From DATKKX01 sp035542775 (lineage in GTDB: Bacteria > Planctomycetota > Phycisphaerae > UBA1845 > UTPLA1): a stretch of DNA of 18,327 nucleotides. The notes below the pieces were generated by a model. The model saw nothing but the letters and a program-made list of their open reading frames with translations, had not been told where the DNA came from and made no database searches. The stretch is from the NCBI GenBank assembly GCA_035542775.1, contig DATKKX010000535.1, positions 1 through 18,327 of the forward strand, read 5' to 3'. The translations under genes were made by a program, and so were the position numbers. This document shows positions 6,706-13,882 of the stretch, in pieces. Numbering within the stretch: position 1 is the stretch's first letter; every line of letters begins with the position of its first letter.

Positions 6706-8436
6706 ATGTCGTATCTTCTGGAAGTCCTGGGACGCGGACTGATCGCGCATCTCGCCGGTGCGTTCAGTTCCGTGCTGGGCATGAAGTCGGAAGACACCAC
6801 GGAGGAATTGCGCCAAGCCGTCGAACGGAACCCGGAGGACGTCGATGCGTGGGTTCGCCTCGGCGGGCGCTATCTGCGGGATGAGGACCCCATCGCAGCG
6901 CGGCGCATTTTCCTCGATGTGTTGGCGATGGATAAGACGTGCCTGGCCGCCCGATTGGGCCTGGCCTGTGCCTTCGACGATCTGGAGCAGACCGAAGTCG
7001 CGATCGAGCAGCTTCGCATGGCGCAGAAGCTGGCTCCGGCCGATCCGGCGATTCTTTTCAGCCTGGCATATTGCCATGAGCGGTGCGATGACGAGTTGGA
7101 GGCCACCAACTATTATCAGGACGCGCTCAGCATTTGTCCGACGCTGCGCAATGCCCATGAGCGGCTGGCGGCGATCTTCCTCCGGCAGGAAAAGATCGAT
7201 CTGGCGATTCATCATTACACCCGCCTGTGCGAACTGGACCCGGAGCAGACCGATCTGCACCTGACCCTGGCCAGCCTGCTCATGAAGGCCGGGGACTATG
7301 ACGGCGCGGTCCGTCGATATGAGCACGCCCTCACGTTGGAGCCGGACAACTGGACGGCGCATAACGACATGGTCACGGCGTACGAGGAAGCCGGTCTTAT
7401 CCGCGAGGCGATCGAGCATCTGCACAAGATGCTGGATCGCGAGCCGGAGCAGGTGGAGACGCGGCTGCGGCTGGGTGATCTCTATGCCCGAATAGGCAAC
7501 GATGCCGCTTCGACGGCCCAGTACGGGCGGGCGGTCGAGCTGTGCCCGGACTTCCTGGAGGCGAATGTCAAGCTGGGGACTCAGCACCTGCGGGCGGGGC
7601 GATACGAGGAGGCGGGCCGGTGGTTTTCCTTCGGCCTGGAGCTCAATGATCGGCTGCTCAGTGCCTATGTGGGGATCGGCGTGGCCCAGCATCTGGCCGG
7701 CCGGAAGGAGGAGGCCCTGGCGTCGATCGAGATGGCCCGCAACATCGAGCCCAACAGCACGCTGTTGTTCAGCGAGGTGGCACGGATGCACCTGAAGGCG
7801 GCCGCCGGGCATGAGGCCAATCAGTTTCTCAGTTTCGCGGATGAGGCGCACCCCGAGGTCGCGGGTGGAGCCGAAGCCGCCGGCGGCGCGAAAACTCGCC
7901 GGGCGGATACCGGCGATCTCCTGTCGCAGCAGATCGATCGGCTGCGCGAGGCCATCGGTCGGAATCCGAATCACGCCGACCTGCACTATCGGCTCGGTCT
8001 CCTGCTGAAGAATCGCGGACAGATCGAGGATGCGATCAAGGAGTTCCGCCAGGCGGTGGCGATCAATCCGACCTATATGAAGGCCCAGGTCAAGCTGGGG
8101 CTGGCGCTGGCGGAGAACGATCAGATCGGCGAGGCCGTCGAGGCGCTCAAACGAGCGACGGATCTCCATCCCGAATACGTCGATCTTCACTATCAGCTCG
8201 GGTTGCTGTTCGCTCAGCGGCATCAATTCGAGATGAGCGTGGAGCACTATGAGCGGGCCGTCGAAGGCAACCCGCGGAACGTGGCATTTCAGTCCAATCT
8301 CGCTCTGGCGCTGCAGAACATGGGGCTGATTGATCGAGCCAACGCAAGCTGGCAGATCGTGGCCGATTTGGCGCCGACCTCTTTGGAGGGCGAGAAAGCC
8401 CGCGATATGCTGGCCAGAAATCGGCAGGGGAAATAA
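6706..8436 (+). CDS. TPR repeat protein of unknown function with an N-terminal hydrophobic helix
   Basis: A 576-residue protein with about fourteen tetratricopeptide repeats in two blocks: residues about 30-385, then about 405-560. An Ala/Gly-rich linker (EVAGGAEAAGGAKTRRADTG) lies between them. The second block is the most canonical, for example LHYRLGLLLKNRGQIEDAI, VKLGLALAENDQIGEAVEAL and LHYQLGLLFAQRHQFEMSVE. The first 25 residues (YLLEVLGRGLIAHLAGAF and on) are hydrophobic with a few charged residues. They suggest an amphipathic helix that might touch the membrane or a partner, and lack the form of a cleavable signal peptide. The start follows GAGG by six to seven bases, nine bases after the preceding TPR gene. 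The pair probably works together as scaffold or adaptor proteins, but the target is unknown. Confidence 0.86.
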   Translation: MSYLLEVLGRGLIAHLAGAFSSVLGMKSEDTTEELRQAVERNPEDVDAWVRLGGRYLRDEDPIAARRIFLDVLAMDKTCLAARLGLACAFDDLEQTEVAIEQLRMAQKLAPADPAILFSLAYCHERCDDELEATNYYQDALSICPTLRNAHERLAAIFLRQEKIDLAIHHYTRLCELDPEQTDLHLTLASLLMKAGDYDGAVRRYEHALTLEPDNWTAHNDMVTAYEEAGLIREAIEHLHKMLDREPEQVETRLRLGDLYARIGNDAASTAQYGRAVELCPDFLEANVKLGTQHLRAGRYEEAGRWFSFGLELNDRLLSAYVGIGVAQHLAGRKEEALASIEMARNIEPNSTLLFSEVARMHLKAAAGHEANQFLSFADEAHPEVAGGAEAAGGAKTRRADTGDLLSQQIDRLREAIGRNPNHADLHYRLGLLLKNRGQIEDAIKEFRQAVAINPTYMKAQVKLGLALAENDQIGEAVEALKRATDLHPEYVDLHYQLGLLFAQRHQFEMSVEHYERAVEGNPRNVAFQSNLALALQNMGLIDRANASWQIVADLAPTSLEGEKARDMLARNRQGK

Positions 8437-8457
8437 TCCCTCATCGGCAGATCGATA

Positions 8458-8490
8458 GGCCGGCTCGTCGTGCTGCGCGCTTCACCGGCC
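8458..8490. repeat. Inverted repeat downstream of the second TPR gene
   Basis: GGCCGG (8458-8463) and CCGGCC (8485-8490) could pair around a 21-base loop, just after the TPR stop and before pepA. The position would suit a terminator, but the loop is long and no T-run follows. In GC-rich DNA this could be chance. Nothing else stands out in the 116-base gap. Confidence 0.2.
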
Positions 8491-8552
8491 TTCGCAATAA
8501 TCCACTTCTTCCGTTAAGATCCATGCAATGAAGCCAGACCTGGAGAGCATCC

Positions 8553-10067
8553 ATGAAACAACCTCGACTCGCCGTGCGCGTTGCGAAAGTAGACCGTAGA
8601 CTCAGGGCCGATGTGCTGCTGGTGCCGGTGCTGGTTCGGGCCGGCAAGCCCAAGGTGCCGAAGATCCGCGGTCTGGCAGCCCCCGTTGTGGCGCGGCTGG
8701 ACGAGTTGGCCCGGCGATACCACGGGTCCCAGCAGGCGGGCGCGATTGATGACGTGATCATGCCGCCGCAATCGCCCATCGGGCGGATCGCGCTCATGAG
8801 TCTCGGCGAGACCAAGCCGGTCAAGCCGACGGACGTGCGCGACGCGGCCGGTCTGGCCATGGACTGGTGCAACAAGCATCGAGCGGGCCGTGTTGCCATC
8901 GCCGTTGATGCGCTGAAGGCCGTCGCAGGCGAGGAAGCGGTCGGCACGTGGGTCGAAGGGGCGATCTTAGGGGGGTTTCGGTTTGTCGAGCTGCGGACCA
9001 AGCCGCCGGAGAATGGAGAGCCCAGGCTGTCGGTGCTGTGCCTGGCTACAAGTGCCGCGAGCACAGGCAGGATCGCCCGCGAGGCCGGCCGTGCCCGGCG
9101 AGTGGGCGAGGCGGTGAACCTCATTCGCAACATCGCGCATGAGCCACCGAACATGATCAACCCGGTGACGCTGGCGCGGCGGGCACAGGGCTTGGCCCGG
9201 CAGCACCGGCTGCGGTGCCGCGTTATCGATGACCGGCAGTTGAGAGCGATGAAGATGGGGGCGATGCTGGCGGTCGGAGGCGGTTCGGCGACCAAGCCGC
9301 GGATGATCGTCCTGGAGCATTCGGGCTCGCGGTCGAGATCCAAGCCGATTGTGCTGGTGGGCAAAGCAGTGACGCTGGACTCCGGTGGGTACTCGCTCAA
9401 GCCGGCGGCGAACATCCCGGAAATGAAGTACGACAAGTGCGGGGGCCTGGCGGTGCTGGGGGTGCTGATCGCGGCGGCGGCGTTGAAGGTTCGCCGGCGC
9501 ATCGTCGGCATCATCGGAGCCGTGGAAAACATGATTTCCGGCGAGGCCTATCGCCCGGGCGATATCGTCCGCGCGGCCAACGGCAAGACCATCGAGATTT
9601 TGAGCACCGACGCTGAAGGGCGCTTGGTGTTGGCGGATTGCCTGCACTATGCCGAGAAGACCTTTGATCCAGCAGTGCTGATCGACATTGCGACGCTGAC
9701 GGGGGCCTGCAAGATCGCCCTGGGCGAGTCCTGCGCGGCGGTGCTCAGCAACAACGACGAGCTGGCCGCGGCGCTGATCGAATCCGGCGAGCGAACCAAC
9801 GAGCGGCTGTGGCGGATGCCGCTGTGGTCGGAGTACCGCGAGCCGATGGTGGGCACAGACGCTGATTTGAAGAACTCGGCCGGCCCGAACGGCGGCACGA
9901 TGACCGCGGCGATGTTTCTCAAGGAGTTTGTCAACGACAGGACGGCGTGGGCCCATTTGGATATTGCCGGCGTCGCGTTCATCGGCAAGCAGACCCCGAT
10001 CTGCCCGATCGGCGCGACCGGCTTCGGCCTGCGGCTGTTGATAGATTACATCCTGCGAATGAAGTAG
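8553..10067 (+). CDS. pepA: Leucyl aminopeptidase, peptidase family M17
   Basis: Cytoplasmic two-metal aminopeptidase that removes N-terminal residues, especially Leu, from peptides; the family acts as a hexamer. The protein has 504 residues, almost exactly the length of E. coli PepA. All the metal and catalytic residues line up: VGKAVTLDSGG gives K271 and D276, K283 follows in YSLKP, MKYDKCGG gives D294, and STDAEGRLVLADCL gives D353, E355 and R357. Further matches are AYRPGDI, DIATLTGAC and WAHLDIAG near the C-terminus. The family signature usually reads NTDAEGRL, so the Asn-to-Ser change at residue 351 is a mild oddity next to the metal site. The start has GGAG seven bases upstream. There is no signal peptide. 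It lies 88 bases upstream of a serine hydrolase on the same strand, perhaps in one peptide-use cluster. Confidence 0.95.
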   Translation: MKQPRLAVRVAKVDRRLRADVLLVPVLVRAGKPKVPKIRGLAAPVVARLDELARRYHGSQQAGAIDDVIMPPQSPIGRIALMSLGETKPVKPTDVRDAAGLAMDWCNKHRAGRVAIAVDALKAVAGEEAVGTWVEGAILGGFRFVELRTKPPENGEPRLSVLCLATSAASTGRIAREAGRARRVGEAVNLIRNIAHEPPNMINPVTLARRAQGLARQHRLRCRVIDDRQLRAMKMGAMLAVGGGSATKPRMIVLEHSGSRSRSKPIVLVGKAVTLDSGGYSLKPAANIPEMKYDKCGGLAVLGVLIAAAALKVRRRIVGIIGAVENMISGEAYRPGDIVRAANGKTIEILSTDAEGRLVLADCLHYAEKTFDPAVLIDIATLTGACKIALGESCAAVLSNNDELAAALIESGERTNERLWRMPLWSEYREPMVGTDADLKNSAGPNGGTMTAAMFLKEFVNDRTAWAHLDIAGVAFIGKQTPICPIGATGFGLRLLIDYILRMK

Positions 10068-10070
10068 CGT

Positions 10071-10104
10071 GGGCCGCTGCGAGCACAACAGGTAGCGTCG
10101 GCCC
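10071..10104. repeat. Inverted repeat after pepA
   Basis: GGGCCG (10071-10076) and CGGCCC (10099-10104) are perfect inverted copies with a 22-base loop, starting three bases after the pepA stop. This could be a terminator or RNA-stability hairpin separating pepA from the hydrolase operon. There is no T-run, so confidence is low. Confidence 0.22.
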
Positions 10105-10155
10105 GGAGCTCGTTCGCCGCGGCGGATGGCCGACATGGAACACCGGAGGCGATTC

Positions 10156-11829
10156 GTGTCCAAGCGACCAAAGCACAGCGTGAAACCCTGGCTCGACCTG
10201 AAGTGCCCGATGGCGGATGGCGTGCGGCTGTCGACGGATGTGTACCTGCCTGAAGGCCCGGGGCCGTGGCCGACCATCCTGATCCGTACGCCCTACAACA
10301 ACAATGACGCCGTGAAGAAGGTGCCGCTGGCCCGCGAGTTCGCGTCCAACAGTTACGCCGTGGCCATCCAGGATGTTCGCGGGCGTTACGACAGCGAGGG
10401 CGAGTGGGAGCCGTTCTTCCACGAGCGGGAGGACGGCTTGGCCGCGCAGGCCTGGCTGGCGAAACAGGATTTCTGCAATGGCCGGATCGCGCTGTACGGG
10501 CGGTCGTACGAGGGCTATTGCGTGTGGATGGGGGCGTTCGGGCACCACCCGGCGGTGAAGGCCATTGTGCCGATCGTGGCGCTGCCCGACCCGGTGGTGA
10601 ATGTGCCGTGGCAGAACGGTTCGGTCTTCTGGAACATGATCACCTGGGCGGTGATGGTTCACGGGCGGACCAACCAGGACGTGGGGCAGTACAACTGGGA
10701 GGCGTTGTACAAATTCCGCCCGCTGAACAAGCTCGACGAGAAGCTCGGGCTGTCGAGCCGCATGTGGCAGGAGTGGCTGGCGCACCCGACGAAGGATGAC
10801 TACTGGCGGCGGGCGTGCTACATGGACCGGATGGCGGAACTGGACGTGCCCGCGCTGCACATCTGCGGCTGGTACGACGACGACGGGGCCAGCACGTACA
10901 ACAACTATCCCTACGCGAGGCGGCTGGCCCGGAGCCGCGACGAGCAGTACGTGCTGATCGGGCCGTGGCCGCACGCGACGAACACCAAGACGGTCGTGCA
11001 GGGCGTCGATTTCGGCCCGGAGGAAGTGATCGACATCAACGTCTTCATCCTCGATTGGCTGGACAAGCAGATCGGTGGCCGGCCGGAGAGTTGGGGCGGG
11101 CGGAAGCGTGCCCGGCTTTTCATGATGGGCTCGAACGACTGGCATGATTTCGACGACTGGCCTCCGCCGGGGACGAAGGAGCGGTCGCTCTATCTGCAAT
11201 CGGGTGGGCGGGCGAATACACTCTTCGGCGACGGTGTGCTGGCCGAGGAAGCACGTGGCGCCCACGGTGCGAAGCCGACGTATGACGAATACACCTACGA
11301 TCCCGACGATCCGACGCCGTATTTGTACGACGCCGGGACGCTGCAAGTGGGTGGCCCCTTTGACGCCCGGCCGGTCGAGCGCCGTGACGACGTGTTGTGC
11401 TACACGACGGCGGAAGTGAAACAGGATATTGTCCTGTGCGGCCGCGTGTTCGCGGAGCTGTGGGTATCGAGCTCGGCTGCGGACACGGAGTTCTGCGCCA
11501 AGCTGTGCGACGTGCATCCCAACGGCCTGGCCCGGCAGCTTTGCGACGGAAACGTGCGGCTGGCGATGCGCGATTCGCTGGAAAAGCCGAGCCCGGTACC
11601 ACCCGGCGAAATCGTACAGGTCCGGATCGACATGTGGGCCACAGGCATCCGCGTCTTCGCCGGTCATCGTCTGCGTCTGGAGGTGGCCTCGGCGGCGGTG
11701 CCGAAGTTCCCGGCGCATACCAACACGCTGGAATCGCCAGGCAGCGCGGTGCGGGCGGTGGTGGCCAAAAACCGGGTGTGGCATGATGCAGGGCATTCTT
11801 CCAGGGTGCTGCTACCGCTTGTAGAATAA
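10156..11829 (+). CDS. CocE/NonD family serine hydrolase (X-Pro dipeptidyl-peptidase S15-like)
   Basis: Alpha/beta hydrolase with the two-domain layout of CocE-type acylases and S15 peptidases. The N-terminal half shows DGVRLSTDVYLP, then VAIQDVRGRYDSEGEW, the nucleophile elbow GRSYEG (S117), the acid GWYDDD (D241) and the base GPWPH (H273). A C-terminal jelly-roll domain follows from about residue 310. It has 557 residues, normal for the family. I chose the GTG at 10156 because a perfect GGAGG sits six bases before it; an in-frame ATG at 10126 would add ten residues but has no good ribosome site. There is no signal peptide, so it is probably cytoplasmic. Members cleave esters, amides or X-Pro peptides and the sequence does not reveal which. 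It ends 15 bases before the aconitase X gene, so the two are very likely one operon. Confidence 0.88.
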   Translation: MSKRPKHSVKPWLDLKCPMADGVRLSTDVYLPEGPGPWPTILIRTPYNNNDAVKKVPLAREFASNSYAVAIQDVRGRYDSEGEWEPFFHEREDGLAAQAWLAKQDFCNGRIALYGRSYEGYCVWMGAFGHHPAVKAIVPIVALPDPVVNVPWQNGSVFWNMITWAVMVHGRTNQDVGQYNWEALYKFRPLNKLDEKLGLSSRMWQEWLAHPTKDDYWRRACYMDRMAELDVPALHICGWYDDDGASTYNNYPYARRLARSRDEQYVLIGPWPHATNTKTVVQGVDFGPEEVIDINVFILDWLDKQIGGRPESWGGRKRARLFMMGSNDWHDFDDWPPPGTKERSLYLQSGGRANTLFGDGVLAEEARGAHGAKPTYDEYTYDPDDPTPYLYDAGTLQVGGPFDARPVERRDDVLCYTTAEVKQDIVLCGRVFAELWVSSSAADTEFCAKLCDVHPNGLARQLCDGNVRLAMRDSLEKPSPVPPGEIVQVRIDMWATGIRVFAGHRLRLEVASAAVPKFPAHTNTLESPGSAVRAVVAKNRVWHDAGHSSRVLLPLVE

Positions 11830-11844
11830 CCTGTGGGGTAACAC

Positions 11845-13137
11845 GTGAATCTGAACGACGAAGAAAAACGCATCCTTGACGGCTCGCGTGGTGCGGCCGT
11901 CGCCAAGGCGATGGACTACCTCGTCCAGTTCGGCGACGCCTTCGGGGCCGAGCGGTTCGTCGATGTCGTTTACGCCCACTACCCGGCGGAGATGTCCATC
12001 TATCGGGGCAACTGCGAGGATGTCATTGAGTACGCCGAGACCGGCGCGCGGGTCTGCATCCCTACGACCAGCTCCACGCTGGCCTGCGATCTGGACCAGT
12101 GGCAGCGGCTGGGGTGCCCGGCGGCGATTCATGACTTGCAGACCCGGGCGGTCGAGGCCCATCGCAAAATGGGGGTGCTGGGCACGTACACCTGCACGCC
12201 GCAGCTCCTTGGCTTCATCCCGCCGAAGGGCTCGTACATCATCAGCGTCGAGTCGTCGGCGATCATCTACTTCAACAGCGTCCTGGGGGCGAGGACCAAT
12301 CGCGGCGGCGTGTTCACGCGATACTCGGCGGTGACCGGCAAGTACCCGCTGCTGGGCTATCTCATCGACGAGAACCGCCGCGGCACGCATCTGTTCAAAA
12401 TTCGCCTGACCGCCGAAGATTTGAGACACGATTCGGACTGGTCGGCGCTGGGCTTCCACGTCGGCGGGCTGGTCGGCAGCGAGGTGCCCGTACTGGAGGG
12501 GCTCCCCGCCCCGATGCAGAGCAACCTGCTGGCGATGGGGGCGGCGATGGCGACGAGCGGATCGGTTACGCTGTTTCACGCTCCGCCGTGGACGGCTGAG
12601 GCCGGTAGCGTCGAAGAGGCCTTTGATGGGGCCGTGCCAAAGCAGGTTTACTCTGTCACCCGCGAGCACGTCGCGGCGGTCTATGACAAGCTGACGACAA
12701 TCCGGCCGGGCGAGGCCATCGACTTTGTCACGCTGGGGTGCCCGCACTATACGCTGGAGCAGTTGCGGTTCGTGGCCGAGTGGTTCGCAGCCAGCGAGGC
12801 CAGGGTGAAACATGGCGTGCGGCTGTGGGTATGCACCAATCGCATGACCAAGCAGGCGGCGGCGTGGGAGGGCATCGTGCAGCGGATCGAGAGAGCCGGT
12901 GGCGTGGTGGTGTGCGATTCCTGCCCGGTCGAAAGCCACATGCGGATCTCGACCTGCAAGGAGCATGGCCTGAAGACGCCGCAGATCGAGGCGATGGTGG
13001 CGGACTCGTGCAAGATGGCGAGATACGTGGGGGATCTGATCGGGTGCAGGACGGCGCTGCGGAACCGCGAGGATTGCCTGGAGACGGCGGTGCAAGGGAA
13101 GCTGGCAGCCATCGGGGCTCAGCGGTCCGCTGGCTGA
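11845..13137 (+). CDS. Aconitase X catalytic (large) subunit
   Basis: Catalytic subunit of the AcnX (DUF521) branch of the aconitase superfamily, iron-sulfur dehydratases. The protein has 430 residues, the normal size for a stand-alone large subunit. Three cysteines lie in the contexts expected of cluster ligands: TYTCTPQ (C117), TLGCPHYT (C299) and DSCPVE (C360). Other family-like stretches are GNCEDVIEYAE, ESSAIIYFNSVLGARTNR and HVGGLVGSEVPVL. Characterised members are archaeal phosphomevalonate dehydratase and bacterial cis-3-hydroxy-L-proline dehydratase; which substrate applies here cannot be told. The start is a GTG with GGGG six bases upstream, 15 bases after the serine hydrolase. Its small subunit is encoded downstream but separated by another gene. 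A hydroxyproline role would suit the nearby peptidases, while a mevalonate role would need other pathway genes that are not seen here. Confidence 0.92.
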   Translation: MNLNDEEKRILDGSRGAAVAKAMDYLVQFGDAFGAERFVDVVYAHYPAEMSIYRGNCEDVIEYAETGARVCIPTTSSTLACDLDQWQRLGCPAAIHDLQTRAVEAHRKMGVLGTYTCTPQLLGFIPPKGSYIISVESSAIIYFNSVLGARTNRGGVFTRYSAVTGKYPLLGYLIDENRRGTHLFKIRLTAEDLRHDSDWSALGFHVGGLVGSEVPVLEGLPAPMQSNLLAMGAAMATSGSVTLFHAPPWTAEAGSVEEAFDGAVPKQVYSVTREHVAAVYDKLTTIRPGEAIDFVTLGCPHYTLEQLRFVAEWFAASEARVKHGVRLWVCTNRMTKQAAAWEGIVQRIERAGGVVVCDSCPVESHMRISTCKEHGLKTPQIEAMVADSCKMARYVGDLIGCRTALRNREDCLETAVQGKLAAIGAQRSAG

Positions 13138-13161
13138 GGGCTAGAAGGAGGGTTCCTGAAC

Positions 13162-13443
13162 ATGCGATGGCTTGTCGCGACTTTTGGATTCATGTTCATC
13201 GGAGTAAGCGCTTACCTGGTGCTGGCCCTCGTCATTCGAGTCTTCCTATTTGGGCGGTGGATTCTCGATTCGACATTCGGAACGGTCTTTCCAGCTCTGT
13301 ATCCGCCGGGCAGTCCACCGGTGGGCTGGCTGGAGCTTACGATCGGTCAGATTGCTCCACTGGTCCTTGGCATTTTGGCCGGGGTTCACTCGTTCCGAGC
13401 AAGTCTGCGAGTCAAGAAAGGACAGGGAGCAACTCATGCCTGA
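13162..13443 (+). CDS. Small membrane protein encoded between the aconitase X subunits
   Basis: A 93-residue protein I do not recognise. It has two strongly hydrophobic stretches, about residues 2-27 (WLVATFGFMFIGVSAYLVLA and on) and 58-76 (LTIGQIAPLVLGILAGVHS). A loop containing YPPGSPPVGW joins them, and the tail is basic (RASLRVKKGQG), which suggests a hairpin in the inner membrane with the C-terminus inside. AGGAGG stands ten bases before the ATG, 24 bases after the large-subunit stop. Its last eight bases overlap the start of the small-subunit gene, so translation of the two is probably coupled. That arrangement, rather than similarity, is the main evidence that it is a real gene. Its link to the enzyme is unknown. 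Confidence 0.7.
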   Translation: MRWLVATFGFMFIGVSAYLVLALVIRVFLFGRWILDSTFGTVFPALYPPGSPPVGWLELTIGQIAPLVLGILAGVHSFRASLRVKKGQGATHA

Positions 13444-13843
13444 ACGCATGGTCAATGCTCGCGGGATGGTGAAGGGCCGTGTCACGGCGCCGGCGCTGGT
13501 GTGCCGCAAGGCGTTTTCGTTTCTGGGTGACGTGGACATGGATACCGGCGAGATCATCGCCAAGGGGCACGAGCACGAGGGCGAGACCATCGCAGGCAAG
13601 GTCATGGTCTATCCGGAGACCAAGGGATCGTCGGGAGGGTGCGTGGTGCTGATGGCCCTCGCCAAGGTCGGCAGGCAGCCGGCGGCGATCGTGCTGGAGA
13701 AGCCCGCGGATACCAACATCGTCGAGGGCGCGATCCTGGCGGGGGTGCCGCTGGTGTGCGAACCGGAGGCGGACTTGATTGCAGCGATCCCCAATGGTGC
13801 GAGCGTGGTGGTGGACGGAGCGAGGGGAACGGTCGCATTTTGA
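13436..13843 (+). CDS. Aconitase X small (swivel domain) subunit
   Basis: Small subunit of the AcnX enzyme (DUF126, swivelling-domain family), 135 residues, the expected size. Family features are FLGDVDMDTGEII, the HEHEGETIAGKV stretch, the glycine/serine loop ETKGSSGGCVVL (S65, S66; it contributes to the active site in characterised members) and a C-terminal ADTNIVEGAILAGVPLV. The ATG at 13436 has GGGAG six bases upstream and overlaps the end of the membrane-protein gene by eight bases. The same frame is open from 13250, but that part matches nothing and would overlap the membrane-protein gene extensively. The subunit would pair with the large subunit encoded 300 bases upstream. Many bacterial AcnX enzymes are fused; here the two parts are separate, as in archaea. 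Confidence 0.9.
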   Translation: MPERMVNARGMVKGRVTAPALVCRKAFSFLGDVDMDTGEIIAKGHEHEGETIAGKVMVYPETKGSSGGCVVLMALAKVGRQPAAIVLEKPADTNIVEGAILAGVPLVCEPEADLIAAIPNGASVVVDGARGTVAF

Positions 13844-13882
13844 GGGTGAGAGGATTCTCTTTGGAGCAGCCGTTATCGCGGA

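Noticed and set aside
6142..8247. A 701-codon open frame antisense to both TPR genes, longer than either of them
   Set aside because: It spans the gap between two genes with clear TPR repeats and good ribosome sites, and its own product has no recognisable domain. Its internal periodicity mirrors the TPR repeats. Long antisense frames are expected in GC-rich DNA where stop codons are rare opposite biased codons.
9979..11796. A 605-codon frame antisense to the CocE-type hydrolase
   Set aside because: The + strand frame has a full catalytic triad and family length. The antisense product is rich in Arg, His and Pro with no domain, a typical GC-rich shadow.
11812..13095. A 427-codon frame antisense to the aconitase X large subunit
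   Set aside because: The + strand shows the conserved cysteine positions and family motifs. The antisense frame has no similarity or ribosome site that I can see.
13250..13435. Longer start for the aconitase X small subunit
   Set aside because: The added 62 residues match nothing and overlap the membrane-protein gene. The ATG at 13436 has a proper ribosome site and gives the normal family length.
13848..13859. GAGA/TCTC hairpin followed by TTT after the aconitase X small subunit
   Set aside because: A four-base stem is too weak to call a terminator between the convergent genes, although the position would suit one.
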